DNA of 64,000 nucleotides from Cryptomeria japonica (taxonomy: Eukaryota; Streptophyta; Pinopsida; Cupressales; Cupressaceae). Made by a program: the position numbers and the translations under genes. The stretch is from NCBI RefSeq assembly GCF_030272615.1, contig NW_026728925.1, positions 186,001 to 250,000 on the forward strand, in the 5' to 3' direction. Below, one piece after another: positions 20,353 to 34,201 of the stretch. Positions within the stretch are counted from its first letter, which is position 1; each line of letters opens with the position of its first letter. A model generated the notes under the pieces. That model was given only the letters and a program-made list of their open reading frames with translations, was not told the origin of the DNA and searched no databases.

Positions 20353-20577
20353 ATGGAGAGATCAATTCATCTGAAAGTTATGGCAGTGCTGCTCATGCTC
20401 AACGCTATGGTTTTCCTCGCTGTCTCTGCTCGACCAATCCTGACGGAAAAAGTGAATACAAATGCAAGCGTGAACAACAATGATTCAATTGATAATCTGG
20501 TTGAAATTGTGGAGATGTTAGCATCTGGTTCTAACTGTTCAGGCAACATCAAAGATCCTAATTGCCGCAAAAGATAA
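20353..20577 (+). CDS. Small secreted peptide B (unit 3)
   Basis: Protein identical to the other copies. Codon 4 is TCA here only (Ser, silent) and codon 7 is CTG (Leu, silent), as in units 4-7. Confidence 0.66.
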   Translation: MERSIHLKVMAVLLMLNAMVFLAVSARPILTEKVNTNASVNNNDSIDNLVEIVEMLASGSNCSGNIKDPNCRKR

Positions 20578-21079
20578 AACAATGATGCATAGAGTTACTG
20601 TGAATCCAACGCACATAACTAAGATTTTTCGCCACGGAAATCCGTGGGAGCTTTACATTATTTGGGTATTTTGTGGTCCATGGTGACAACGAGAAAGAGA
20701 AATATAATTAAATCCCTTGGACACTACTCGCTGACACATTTTGAAACCAGAACGCTTTCATCCATCTGGATTGCGTAATATGTAATTATTTTTCTGTATT
20801 CAAGAATATACATATTCAGCCCAATCAAATCTTAAATATCAAATTTGTTTCATTAAATATTCGTTTTCTAATTGTTCATTGTTTTCCACATTGAAGTTGG
20901 TGTGGTGGTAGCTCTAGTTTGTCACAGAAATAACGTTTTCCTTTCTATTTCCCAATTATCATTGATCTTTTAGTGGTAAACTATCAAACTTATATTGAGT
21001 CAAGTTTCCCTATTCCTCTTTGGATATCCCAATTACTTATACAAATTATACATATTACTTATTTATACCGTTAATTTAA

Positions 21080-22965
21080 GTAGCATAGGTCAACTTCTTG
21101 TGATATGATTAGTCAAGCAAGGAACCAAGCTCTCCTCCTCAATTGTCATTATTTTTAGTGAAAATTATTAGTAACAAAAAATGATACGTAGCATTATCTC
21201 AAAGGCATCATGCAAACCCTTCACATCTATCTGTGCTACATAATGTTAATTCACTACTCACCAAATGTGATATGGTCATACTTTTTCCCTAAACAAAATC
21301 AACAACAATCAAAAGTAATGGAATTTTAAACAAGTTAAACACTTATAAAATTAAAAAATGAAGCCATTAATGCAATGATTTCAAGAAAATAAAGCTATTT
21401 ATTACTATTATTATAGCGAGAAGAATAAATGGATTTTATCTCTCTGTTTAGAACAGATTTCCTTCTAAGGTGAAAATTTTGCAACTAATTTTCCTAAGGT
21501 ATTTTGTCAAGTTCAATTAGAGGATATAAAATATTGGAGGTGCGTTTTATGTGGTGCAACTTTCTTGGTACTTGAACTTGACACAAAATAAAAGGATGTT
21601 TATGTGCAGTCAAGTATGTCAAGTAGTGCAACTTTCTTGGCACTTGAATTTGGTAATTTTTCTAAAGCCAACAAAGTATTTGTGCTTCTTATCTAACTAT
21701 GAATTTTAGTTCCTTGAATTTTCTTTTAGTTTTGATAGAATCAAGAAAATGCTAACTCAATCATATAATATCTAATATTTTGAAGGATAAAGTGCCATGG
21801 CTTATCTAACCAATTCGCTAGAATGTTGGAGAAGTTTGAAAAACATATATTGAATGGTGTCCTAGCCAAAAGTAGGAATAATATTGAATTTGCTACAAGT
21901 AATTTTGGTCTATTGGATTATTTCATTAAAAAATTGCTTGAGACTAGCCTAATGAATAAAAATTATATGTTTGGCCTTGCCAAAGTTATTATTTTTAATT
22001 GCTTCTTTTTTTAAAACTTTTTGGTTTTCATATGTAAGAAATATTATGTTACTTGACCTAAGAAGTTAATTATTAAAAGGAGAAACTATTGTTTACAACT
22101 GAAAGTAAGTTAAAATTTCTTTTCTCTTGAATCCCAATATCCTTGAAGTTTTTAAACTTTCTCAGCTTACCGCTAAATATTATTTAGACAAGAATAGTGA
22201 TAGGTCCAAGTAGTTCTTAAGGTATATAATCAATTCTAACATGAAATAAAAGGTGTTGGATTTTGTTTGAAGAAATAAATTAGAGCCCTTTGAAATTAAG
22301 CAATTTGATGGATATTTTAGATTATTTTTCTAGGTACTAGGAATGTACTATAAGAAGCAAATATGCATATGTCTAATGCGCCTTCTTGTAAATATCCAAA
22401 AAATTATGTAAATAGAATATTTAATTATGAGGCAGGGGTTGTAGCGGGATTCCATAAATCTATTATAAATTTTAAAATAGCTTACCCTCCTTGTACTTTC
22501 ATATAGTATCCACTCTTGCACACTTTATTGCAAGCCTTCTCTTTTGAATGGACTAAGTAGTTAGGAAAGAAACTAGTTTTATACTTCATTTGTGTTAGAC
22601 ATGTTTTTATTGTCTAATTAAAAACAATGTAATTGGATATACATTTGTCTTGTAGAAGTTATAGATTTTTTATTATTTCTTTACTATCCTTATCCTTAAT
22701 ATACTAGGATTTATATAGCATAAGAATATCTAATTAAGTAATAAATTTTCTTAGTCCCCCTATTTATCTTTTTTGGTGAAATATTGATAAAATTTAGGAT
22801 ACAATATGTATCATGATTGAAGAACTATAACCATAATTATGGCTATCCTATAGTTCATCATTACTCGTCTACTTTTATGCCTAACCAAGTGATATCTCTA
22901 GTAATCATATGGTACATGTATGAGGTGGATAATATTTTATTTTAAGTAGCATTAGAAAGATGGTT
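21080..22965. repeat. Old internal direct duplication, copy 1 (unit 3)
   Basis: Counterpart of 2996-4881, paired with 25159-26993. It has TAACAAAAAATGAT near 21173 (units 1-2: all A) and TATTTATTAC near 21398, shared with unit 4. Confidence 0.85.
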
Positions 22966-22967
22966 CC

Positions 22968-23771
22968 TATTAGAGTAAAAGGTTTTATTTACTAAATTAA
23001 TTTAATCATATTGATTAATTAATTAAGTCACCTTTTCCTTTTTTCACTTAAGCTAAATTTAGGAAGCTTTTTGGGGAATTTAATAATTATTTTATTTCAT
23101 GCATTCATCCCTTAGGGTTTGCTTTAGGGTTTTGATCTCCTTTATTAAACAATTGATCTCATTGTAATTATTCATTCTGGCAAGTTAATTCATTTGTGAT
23201 TCTTCTTGCAATTGTCTCCAATTATTCTTGCACTCTCTTGTTTGTAGGATTTTCTCTTGTACGTGGCAGGTATTTGCATGCAGGCGATTATTGGGCATTG
23301 TGGAATTCATCAATCATGAATTCTATCATGGTATTAGAAGTCCAGACCTGATGCACCTCATTCATCAAATTTGATATTTTCCTTATGAATATTTTTTGTT
23401 TGCATCTTGGGTCAATTTGAATCTCAAAATAAGATCTCTGAGGATTTGAAAATTCACCTTTTTTTGTGATCAAGGGGGGCGCCTATTGTTTTGGACCACC
23501 ACCACCAGTGGTTAGAGACCTCCTCCCCTCCCCGACTGCCCTCCACCACCTCATGCCATCAACGGACCACCACCGCGCCACCAGTTTCATTGTTAGAAGC
23601 CTTTTTGAGCCTATTGGGATTTTTTTGTGATATTGGGAGCAAACAGAGGCGTTCTTCGATAAACCATATATTGAAGTAGAATTTATTTTAGATTTCATTT
23701 CTGGTTTGACCTTTTCTATTTTAGAATTGATGTAAACTTTTGTTTTAATCTTTTCTATTTTGTTTTAACCG
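22968..23771 (+). mobile_element. Ty1/copia-like LTR plus leader fragment (unit 3)
   Basis: LTR 22968-23328. The primer binding site is mutated here only, to TGGTATTAGA at 23329-23338, as expected for a non-mobile relic drifting inside the array. Confidence 0.77.
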
Positions 23772-23949
23772 TTATCTCGTCATACTAACTGCCAAAACGA
23801 ACCTGAAGCAAAGATGCGTGATAAAGAGAGTATATTGTATTTATAAACAGAGTGCAAGCGTTTGTATAGGTCAAGAGTGATATTTGGTGAAAAAGGGTGA
23901 GATTCAAAGTAAAACAATGGAGCGTTGAATTGCAGCATTTTAAGAGGCT
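23772..23949 (-). pseudogene. Third, beheaded peptide gene: promoter and ATG only (unit 3)
   Basis: TATA box at 23838-23845, ATG at 23783, Met-Thr-Arg-stop. One private change upstream of the box (GATATTTGGTG). Confidence 0.79.
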
Positions 23950-25158
23950 CGAGCTCAAAAGATGCTTTTATTTTTCTTGAACCAAACAATACAGTAGAAG
24001 TTCAATGCATTTTTGGTTTCACCATTTTTCTTTTCATACAACCCTTTATAATTTATAAAAACGTTTTTCAATAAATTTTTAAATTTTAACCAAAATTGAA
24101 ATGGTCAAGCAAAGAAAAAAAATGTTGAATAGCAGCAATGAGTATGCTGATCTTGAATGCTATTCATTATTGAAAAAGTGTCTTTGATGACAAAGTGGAC
24201 GTTATGATAAGTACAATAATTGAAAGGATACAATTTTAAAGGCAAAATCTTCAGAATCCTATCATCTAAAGTATCATAAATTGATGGAACCTCAAACCGT
24301 ACATTTTAAAATCTCTCCCAATGGGATGTTTCTTTTGAAATATTTTTTTTGTGTGCAAGGGTGAGCTAGTCATAGTTCTAGTCTTTTCATGACCCCTTTT
24401 CTCCCAAGTACAATAGTTTGGAGTTGAGATGCACTTTCTATTATTCCACTTTGGTTTTTTGTTCTTCCAATCATGGATCTTTAATTTACATCTTTATGTC
24501 TCTTTTACCATTTATTAATAGGTAACATTACTTTTTAGCTATATACCATCATTTCATCCTTTCTAGTTGTCCTTTCCTTTATTGATGTTTTGTTATTAGC
24601 CTTAATAGCTTAATAATCTTTGATGAGTGACCACTTTAATGAATTGTCAAAATTTATTTGTATCCCTTTGTTGTTATTGCATCTATATTCTTTTTTGTTT
24701 TCTATGAAGGAAGGTATAGTTAGAACCATTATGGTCCTTGTATCAAGTGTGCATGTTATAATATGATAGATGATAACTTTCATTTTCTTTATATGTCAAT
24801 CTAACATCAACAAGAGCATCGCTTATCATAGAATCTACCCACCTATGTGGTACAGTTGAAAGAACTAACATTTGGCTTGTTGCCAATAGAAATTTTCTAT
24901 TTGTCTACATGTGTTAAATCCCTTTGTGAGATGTAAGAGGATCATTTGATAATAATATGTCATGTTTCTCTAAAGACTTAAACGGGAGTTTTTGTTTGAG
25001 ATATCTCATTCTTTGTTGCTTGTGGCCTATGAATTTTTTATGTTGAGGCGTCCCCCTCCTCTTGTATTATGAGATTTTCCTTGTACCGACAAGTATATAT
25101 TGATGTGTGATAAGATTCAACATATTTCCCACATCACTTCAACATATACTTGTTGCAG

Positions 25159-26993
25159 GTAGCATGTGCCAACTTCTTGTGATATGAGTGCTCCATACAT
25201 ACAACCAACCTCTCCTCCCCAATTGTCAATATTCTTAGTGACAAATAGCTGAAATGTGGCATTCTCTTCAATACATCACATAGGCTCTTGAAATCTATAT
25301 GTGCTAGATAATTTTAATTCACCACTTAGCAATATGTGATATGGTAATAATTATTTTCTCAAAGAAAATAAACAACAATCATGTAATGAAATTTTTAACA
25401 GGTTAAACACTTCGAAAAATTAAAAATTAAACCATTAATGCAATACATTAGAACATGGGAATATGTTTGCCATTATTAGAGTGGGAAGAATAAATGGGTT
25501 GGTATAGCTCTCCATTGACTAATTTTCCTAAGGTACTGTGTCAACTTCAAAATAATGTTTGTATAGTTTTTCAATTCTATTTTATTTAGTGCAGCATTTC
25601 TAGTCTTTAAATTTGATGCAAAATGAAAGGGTTTCCATGTGCATTCAAGTATGTCCTTAACTTCTCCTTTCAATATTAAAAAAAATATATTTTATCTATT
25701 TGAGAAAATTTCTTAAGAGGAAGATAAAAAAAAAAATTGTGCTCGTTATCAAACTATGAGTTTTTGTTCCTTGGGAGATAGATAAAATTTGAGTGATTTG
25801 ATGAGTTCCATAGAATGATAAACAAATTTGAAAAAGATAAAATTAATGGATGGTGTCCTAGCGATTCATTTCAAGAACATTCTTGAATTTAGGAAGAATA
25901 TCAAATTTCCTATATGTAGATGGTATCTATTTGATTATTTATTTAACAAGTTTTTTGTGCCTAGCATAATGGATAATCATTATAGGTTTCACCTTGTCAA
26001 TGTAGTTATCCTTAATTTATTCCTTTGTGAATATTTGTTGGGTCTCATATGTAAGAAATACTATCATAAGACCCATGAAGTTAAATATTTAAAGAGGGTA
26101 GAGTTACTTACAAATACAAATAAATTAACAAGTTTTATTTGACCTAACTCCATGTTTCACTAAAACTAATTCCTTATGAGCTTGCCACTAAATATGGTTG
26201 AGACATAATAGTCCTAGGGTGATTTACTTTTGGAGGCATATAATCAAGTCCAATGTACAGTAAATAGTGTTGAAGACTTGCTCAAGAAATGAACTATAGC
26301 CCTTTGAAATTTACAAATTTGAGGGATATTTCAATTCAAATTATTACATATTATGCTAGGTCCTAGAAATGTAGTGTAATTAATAAATATGCATATGTCT
26401 ATGACGCTTGTTTTGAATGTTCATTTTTTTTAATGTAAATAGGCTATTTGAGTATTTGGACCATGGATCATACAGGGAATATACAAATATATTATTAATT
26501 TTAAAATCACTTACCCTCCCTATATCTCCATATGGTATATCACCCTTTTTCACACTTTCTTGGAAGCCTTCTCTAGTTAATGGACAAAGTAGGTAGGAAA
26601 TTAATGGGTTCTATACTTCATCTATGTTAAAGATGTAGTGTTTGTTTGAATGAACCCTTTGTGGCTATATATACATTTCTCATCTAGAAATTGTAGAAAT
26701 TTTTAGTATTTCTTTATTACCCTTATGTTGAATATATTACGATTTTTGTAGAAGAAGTCTGTCTAATTAAGTAATGAATTTACTTAGTACCCATATTTCT
26801 TCTTTTTGGGAAAAGGTTGATGATAATATAGGATACAATATGTATCACTATTGAAGAATTGTAATCAAAATTTATGTTTCTCCTATGGTTCCTCATTACT
26901 TGTTTATTTATAACCAACTAATAGTTATAGTAATCATATGGTACATGTATGAGGTGGATAAATTTCATTCTAAGTAGCATTAGAAAGATAGTT
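25159..26993. repeat. Old internal direct duplication, copy 2 (unit 3)
   Basis: Counterpart of 7075-8908, one base longer because of the eleven-A run near 25725-25735. Private G near 25760 (CTATGAGTTTTTG). Confidence 0.85.
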
Positions 26994-28680
26994 ACAACAT
27001 TACCAATTTGAAGCTGAGAACATCACTATATTATTAAGGGAGTCTTATGATCTTGTGGCTGGAATGGTGAAAGGTTATGGACTAAAATTGTATAAGAAAA
27101 TATATTAAAATCCCAAGAATATTATTCATAGAGTGTTCACTAAAATATTGGAAGGTCTTTTAATAAGAATAAATAATTTGAAGGGGATTATTTGTGAAGG
27201 AAATCCATAAAAAACTGAGAGAGATGGTAGGATGGACAATATGGATAGGATGGTAGGAGCTGAGTTGATGTGGAAGTTGAATGATTTAGGGTATAAATGA
27301 TGTTTCAATGATATCAAAGACACAATGAAGATATAATAGATTCTATAACTTTTAAGTTTGGGAAACACACACATAATAAACGTGTATTTTTTCCATCCCA
27401 TTGACGGTAGGAAGAATGTGATAATTAGGCATAGTAGCTTATGGATATTTTTGGAGACAATTTCATGGAAGATGTAAGGAAAAAAAAATGTTTATAATTC
27501 TTCTCTAATAAATCTCTATGGTAGCTAACTACCAATTAAAAGTGTAGAATTTTTGTGTGAAAAATGGAGATGAAACTCAAATAGCTAACTATCAATTGGC
27601 CAAAATATCTAGCTATACTATTGAGGACCAATTTATCATAAATGAGGCACTCAAGATAGTTGTCATATTTGTAGTATGTCACTAAAAAAAATGAAAAAGT
27701 GTAGGGGACCATGACGCAAAGCTTGAACATATTAAATCTTGGTCCCCACAAAATGATTTGAAGCTTTAGGCAAAGCATATGGCCATGAATATTTTATAAA
27801 GGGAAAACACACCAGGGAACAATTATAGCTTGCTAATGTGATTGAATAGAACCCATTCAATGGTCTTGATTAAATTATTATTGTAAGAGAACTAAAGCTC
27901 TAAAGGCGAGCAAAGAACTTGACAATGTATGATTTTAATGTCAACATTATTATGAAGGAAAAGGTTTCCACATTGTTTTGTTAGAATTCTATCAACTCTT
28001 GTTCATGATTCAAATTGTCTTGGCTTCATTAATATTTGGAATCAAATTAACTATGTGTGCTAAGCACATTACTAAAACCTTTGAACAAGATGAAATTTGC
28101 AATGGCCTGCTTCGTCGTGTTTTTCTTAATTTTCCTTTAAATTTTTACATTAAAAAAATTATATATTACATAAAAATTGGTAAACCCTAACATAATATTT
28201 GGAGTGACAAATATACATTATAATGTGTATTAAAGCTTTGGTCAGATCCAAACCATAACGTACGGCCTGTTGTAGCAGGCTCATCATATAAGTTGTGTAT
28301 GTTTTACAAAGCGCGATTAAAATCTTACTAATTTATAATCCTTTCAAGTATTATGGATAGGCCCTTTCTTAGTTTTCTCAAACACGTAACTTTTTGTGAC
28401 ACCATAGCAAAAGTCTGTTGAAATTTTTTATGTACCTTTCGTGAATCATATTTAAGATTTGATTAAACTGAATATGTATATTCTTCAATACAAATGAAAT
28501 TATATCCACTCAAGATAGATGAAAGCGATCTGGCCTTTAAAATGTGTCAGTGGTTAGTCAATGGCGATAGATGATATTTCTCCCTATCACCGCAGATCTG
28601 GATTGAAAAATACGTAAATGTATACTGGGTATCCATGGCAGAATATCTTAATTAGGTGATTGGATCCACAATAAGTGTAT

Positions 28681-28869
28681 TCAACAGCAACTAGGATCTG
28701 GAATGTTGCCTTCACAGTTAGGACACGACGCTAACATCTCCACAATTTCAAGCAGATTATCAATGCCTGCATTTGTATTCACTATTTTGTTGAGGATTGG
28801 TCGAGCAGAGACAGCGAGGGAAAACACAACGTTGAGCACAAGCAGCAGTGCCATAACTTTCAGGAGCAT
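28681..28869 (-). CDS. Small secreted peptide A (unit 4)
   Basis: Leu12/Pro59 version. Codon 2 becomes CTC (silent), a change shared by units 4-7 and absent from unit 3. Confidence 0.62.
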   Translation of the reverse strand: MLLKVMALLLVLNVVFSLAVSARPILNKIVNTNAGIDNLLEIVEMLASCPNCEGNIPDPSCC

Positions 28870-29395
28870 CGATCTCGACAATACTAATTGGCAGAATGAA
28901 TGTTAACAAATGAAAAAACGTATTCGGTTTAGCGAGATAGAGAGCGAAGATCGAGAATGGTGATGGATAAACAAGGAAAATCGTATTTATAGAGACAGAC
29001 GACGGCGTGTGAGTATGTTTGATCAAGTCAAAATTAAAATTTGTTCAACTAGGGTGATATTCAAAGTAAAAAATGGCGCGTGGAACTGCAACATTTCAAG
29101 AGGCGACAAAGGGACTTTGAATATCAACATTGACTTATTCATATTGCACGTCAATTGTCTTCGCTTTCTATCAAGCATGAAAGCACCTTTAACACCAATA
29201 TCACCAATTTCAATTTTGACCTATTCAAACATTTGCACTCCATCGTCCATCTCTATAAATACGATTTACCTGGTTTATACATCACCATTCTCGATCTTCG
29301 CTCTCTATCTCTTAAAAAATTCACTCGGCTCTTCTTTCTTCATTTGTAAACCAATACGTACGTTTCTTTGCTTGATATTCATTCTGGCAATTAGT
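28870..29395. promoter_or_regulatory. Divergent promoter region between A and B (unit 4)
   Basis: Both TATA boxes (28984-28991 minus, 29254-29261 plus) and the inverted repeat are intact; the private changes of unit 3 are absent. Confidence 0.6.
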
Positions 29396-29620
29396 ATGGA
29401 GAGATCGATTCATCTGAAAGTTATGGCAGTGCTGCTCATGCTCAACGCTATGGTTTTCCTCGCTGTCTCTGCTCGACCAATCCTGACGGAAAAAGTGAAT
29501 ACAAATGCAAGCGTGAACAACAATGATTCAATTGATAATCTGGTTGAAATTGTGGAGATGTTAGCATCTGGTTCTAACTGTTCAGGCAACATCAAAGATC
29601 CTAATTGCCGCAAAAGATAA
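29396..29620 (+). CDS. Small secreted peptide B (unit 4)
   Basis: Identical protein; codon 4 TCG, codon 7 CTG. The 3' flank reads GACAAGGAGAAAG instead of GACAACGAGAAAG of units 1-3. Confidence 0.66.
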   Translation: MERSIHLKVMAVLLMLNAMVFLAVSARPILTEKVNTNASVNNNDSIDNLVEIVEMLASGSNCSGNIKDPNCRKR

Positions 29621-30122
29621 AACAATGATGCATAGAGTTACTGTGAATCCAACGCACATAACTAAGATTTTTCGCCACGGAAATCCGTGAGAGCTTTACA
29701 TTATTTGGGTATTTTGTGGTCCATGGTGACAAGGAGAAAGAGAAATATAATTAAATCCCTTGGACACTACTCGCTGACACATTTTAAAACCAGAACGCTT
29801 TCATCCATCTGGATTGCGTAATATGTAATTATTTTTCTGTATTCAAGAATATACATATTCAGCGCAATCAAATCTTAAATATCAAATTTGTTTCATTAAA
29901 TATTCGTTTTCTAATTGTTCATTGTTTTCCACATTGAAGTTGGTGTGGTGGTAGCTCTAGTTTGTCGCAGAAATAACGTTTTCCTTTCTATTTCCCAATT
30001 ATCATTGATCTTTTAGTGGTAAACTATCAAACTTATATTGAGTCAAGTTTCCCTATTCCTCTTTGGATATCCCAATTACTTATACAAATTATACATATTA
30101 CTTATTTATACCGTTAATTTAA

Positions 30123-32008
30123 GTAGCATAGGTCAACTTCTTGTGATATGATTAGTCAAGCAAGGAACCAAGCTCTCCTCCTCAATTGTCATTATTTTTA
30201 GTGAAAATTATTAGTAACAAAAAATGATACGTAGCATTATCTCAAAGGCATCATGCAAACCCTTCACATCTATCTGTGCTACATAATGTTAATTCACTAC
30301 TCACCAAATGTGATATGGTCATACTTTTTCCCTAAACAAAATCAACAACAATCAAAAGTAATGGAATTTTAAACAAGTTAAACACTTATAAAATTAAAAA
30401 ATGAAGCCATTAATGCAATGATTTCAAGAAAATAAAGCTATTTATTACTATTATTATAGCGAGAAGAATAAATGGATTTTATCTCTCTGTTTAGAACAGA
30501 TTTCCTTCTAAGGTGAAAATTTTGCAACTAATTTTCCTAAGGTATTTTGTCAAGTTCAATTAGAGGATATAAAATATTGGAGGTGCGTTTTATGTAGTGC
30601 AACTTTCTTGGTACTTGAACTTGACACAAAATAAAAGGATGTTTATGTGCAGTCAAGTATGTCAAGTAGTGCAACTTTCTTGGCACTTGAATTTGGTAAT
30701 TTTTCTAAAGCCAACAAAGTATTTGTGCTTCTTATCTAACTATGAATTTTAGTTCCTTGAATTTTCTTTTAGTTTTGATAGAATCAAGAAAATGCTAACT
30801 CAATCATATAATATCTAATATTTTGAAGGATAAAGTGCCATGGCTTATCTAACCAATTCGCTAGAATGTTGGAGAAGTTTGAAAAACATATATTGAATGG
30901 TGTCCTAGCCAAAAGTAGGAATAATATTGAATTTGCTACAAGTAATTTTGGTCTATTGGATTATTTCATTAAAAAATTGCTTGAGACTAGCCTAATGAAT
31001 AAAAATTATATGTTTGGCCTTGCCAAAGTTATTATTTTTAATTGCTTCTTTTTTTAAAACTTTTTGGTTTTCATATGTAAGAAATATTATGTTACTTGAC
31101 CTAAGAAGTTAATTATTAAAAGGAGAAACTATTGTTTACAACTGAAAGTAAGTTAAAATTTCTTTTCTCTTGAATCCCAATATCCTTGAAGTTTTTAAAC
31201 TTTCTCAGCTTACCGCTAAATATTATTTAGACAAGAATAGTGATAGGTTCAAGTAGTTCTTAAGGTATATAATCAATTCTAACATGAAATAAAAGGTGTT
31301 GGATTTTGTTTGAAGAAATAAATTAGAGCCCTTTGAAATTAAGCAATTTGATGGATATTTTAGATTATTTTTCTAGGTACTAGGAATGTACTATAAGAAG
31401 CAAATATGCATATGTCTAATGCGCCTTCTTGTAAATATCCAAAAAATTATGTAAATAGAATATTTAATTATGAGGCAGGGGTTGTAGCGGGATTCCATAA
31501 ATCTATTATAAATTTTAAAATAGCTTACCCTCCTTGTACTTTCATATAGTATCCACTCTTGCACACTTTATTGCAAGCCTTCTCTTTTGAATGGACTAAG
31601 TAGTTAGGAAAGAAACTAGTTTTATACTTCATTTGTGTTAGACATGTTTTTATTGTCTAATTAAAAACAATGCAATTGTATATACATTTGTCTTGTAGAA
31701 GTTATAGATTTTTTATTATTTCTTTACTATCCTTATCCTTAATATACTAGGATTTATATAGCATAAGAATATCTAATTAAGTAATAAATTTTCTTAGTCC
31801 CCCTATTTATCTTTTTGGGTGAAATATTGATAAAATGAAGGATACAATATGTATCATGATTGAAGAACTATAACCATAATTATGGCTATCCTATAGTTCA
31901 TCATTACTCGTCTACTTTTATGCCTAACCAAGTGATATCTCTAGTAATCATATGGTACATGTATGAGGTGGATAATATTTTATTTTAAGTAGCATTAGAA
32001 AGATGGTT
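30123..32008. repeat. Old internal direct duplication, copy 1 (unit 4)
   Basis: Counterpart of 2996-4881, paired with 34202-36036. It carries GCAATTGTATATAC near 31672 (shared with unit 5) and ATGAAGG near 31835 as in unit 1. Confidence 0.85.
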
Positions 32009-32010
32009 CC

Positions 32011-32814
32011 TATTAGAGTAAAAGGTTTTATTTACTAAATTAATTTAATCATATTGATTAATTAACTAAGTCACCTTTTCCTTTTTTCACTTAAGCTAAA
32101 TTTAGGAAGCTTTTTGGGGAATTTAATAATTATTTTATTTCATGCATTCATCCCTTAGGGTTTGCTTTAGGGTTTTGATCTCCTTTATTAAACAATTGAT
32201 CTCATTGTAATTATTCATTCTGGCAAGTTAATTCATTTGTGATTCTTCTTGCAATTGTCTCCAATTATTCTTGCACTCTCTTGTTTGTAGGATTTTCTCT
32301 TGTACGTGGCAGGTATTTGCATGCAGGCGATTATTGGGCATTGTGGAATTCATCAATCATGAATTCTATCATGGTATCAGAAGTCCAGACCTGATGCACC
32401 TCATTCATCAAATTTGATATTTTCCTTATGAATATTTTTTGTTTGCATCTTGGGTCAATTTGAATCTCAAAATAAGATCTCTGAGGATTTGAAAATTCAC
32501 CTTTTTTTGTGATCAAGGGGGGCGCCTATTGTTTTGGACCACCACCACCAGTGGTTAGAGACCTCCTCCCCTCCCCGACTGCCCTCCACCACCTCATGCC
32601 ATCAACGGACCACCACCGCGCCACCAGTTTCATTGTTAGAAGCCTTTTTGAGCCTATTGGGATTTTTTTGTGATATTGGGAGCAAACAGAGGCGTTCTTC
32701 GATAAACCATATATTGAAGTAGAATTTATTTTAGATTTCATTTCTGGTTTGACCTTTTCTATTTTAGAATTGATGTAAACTTTTGTTTTAATCTTTTCTA
32801 TTTTGTTTTAACCG
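32011..32814 (+). mobile_element. Ty1/copia-like LTR plus leader fragment (unit 4)
   Basis: LTR 32011-32371 and intact TGGTATCAGA at 32372-32381, then leader; no coding part. Confidence 0.77.
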
Positions 32815-32992
32815 TTATCTCGTCATACTAACTGCCAAAATGAACCTGAAGCAAAGATGCGTGATAAAGAGAGTATATTGTATTTATAAACAGAGTGCAA
32901 GCGTTTGTATAGGTCAAGAGTGATATTCGGTGAAAAAGGGTGAGATTCAAAGTAAAACAATGGAGCGTTGAATTGCAGCATTTTAAGAGGCT
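32815..32992 (-). pseudogene. Third, beheaded peptide gene: promoter and ATG only (unit 4)
   Basis: TATA box at 32881-32888, ATG at 32826, Met-Thr-Arg-stop. Private C-to-T near 32841 in the leader (CCAAAATGAACC on the plus strand). Confidence 0.79.
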
Positions 32993-34201
32993 CGAGCTCA
33001 AAAGATGCTTTTATTTTTCTTGAACCAAACAATACAGTAGAAGTTCAATGCATTTTTGGTTTCACCATTTTTCTTTTCATACAACCCTTTATAATTTATA
33101 AAAACGTTTTTCAATAAATTTTTTAATTTTAACCAAAATTGAAATGGTCAAGCAAAGAAAAAAAATGTTGAATAGCAGCAATGAGTATGCTGATCTTGAA
33201 TGCTATTCATTATTGAAAAAGTGTCTTTGATGACAAAGTGGACGTTATGATAAGTACAATAATTGAAAGGATACAATTTTAAAGGAAAAATCTTCAGAAT
33301 CCTATCATCTAAAGTATCATAAATTGATGGAACCTCAAACCGTACATTTTAAAATCTCTCCCAATGGGATGTTTCTTTTGAAATATTTTTTTTGTGTGCA
33401 AGGGTGAGCTAGTCATAGTTCTAGTCTTTTCATGACCCCTTTTCTCCCAAGTACAATAGTTTGGAGTTGAGATGCACTTTCTATTATTCCACTTTGGTTT
33501 TTTGTTCTTCCAATCATGGATCTTTAATTTACATCTTTATGTCTCTTTTACCATTTATTAATAGGTAACATTACTTTTTAGCTATATACCATCATTTCAT
33601 CCTTTCTAGTTGTCCTTTCCTTTATTGATGTTTTGTTATTAGCCTTAATAGCTTAATAATCTTTGATGAGTGACCACTTTAATGAATTGTCAAAATTTAT
33701 TTGTATCCCTTTGTTGTTATTGCATCTATATTCTTTTTTGTTTTCTATGAAGGAAGGTATAGTTAGAACCATTATGGTCCTTGTATCAAGTGTGCATGTT
33801 ATAATATGATAGATGATAACTTTCATTTTCTTTATATGTCAATCTAACATCAACAAGAGCATCGCTTATCATAGAATCTACCCACCTATGTGGTACAGTT
33901 GAAAGAACTAACATTTGGCTTGTTGCCAATAGAAATTTTCTATTTGTCTACATGTGTTCAATCCCTTTGTGAGATGTAAGAGGATCATTTGATAATAATA
34001 TGTCATGTTTCTCTAAAGACTTAAACGGGAGTTTTTGTTTGAGATATCTCATTCTTTGTTGCTTGTGGCCTATGAATTTTTTATGTTGAGGCGTCCCCCT
34101 CCTCTTGTATTATGAGATTTTCCTTGTACCGACAAGTATATATTGATGTGTGATAAGATTCAACATATTTCCCACATCACTTCAACATATACTTGTTGCA
34201 G

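Larger units (their letters stand above)
18085..27127. repeat. Tandem unit 3 (9043 bp)
   Basis: Third copy and the first with the eleven-A run (near 25725-25735) that makes units 3-7 one base longer. It is intermediate: it shares the Leu12/Pro59 version of peptide A with units 4-7 but keeps TTTAGG near 22795 like unit 2. It has private changes, including a damaged primer binding site (TGGTATTAGA at 23329) and a TCA serine codon in peptide B. Confidence 0.97.
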
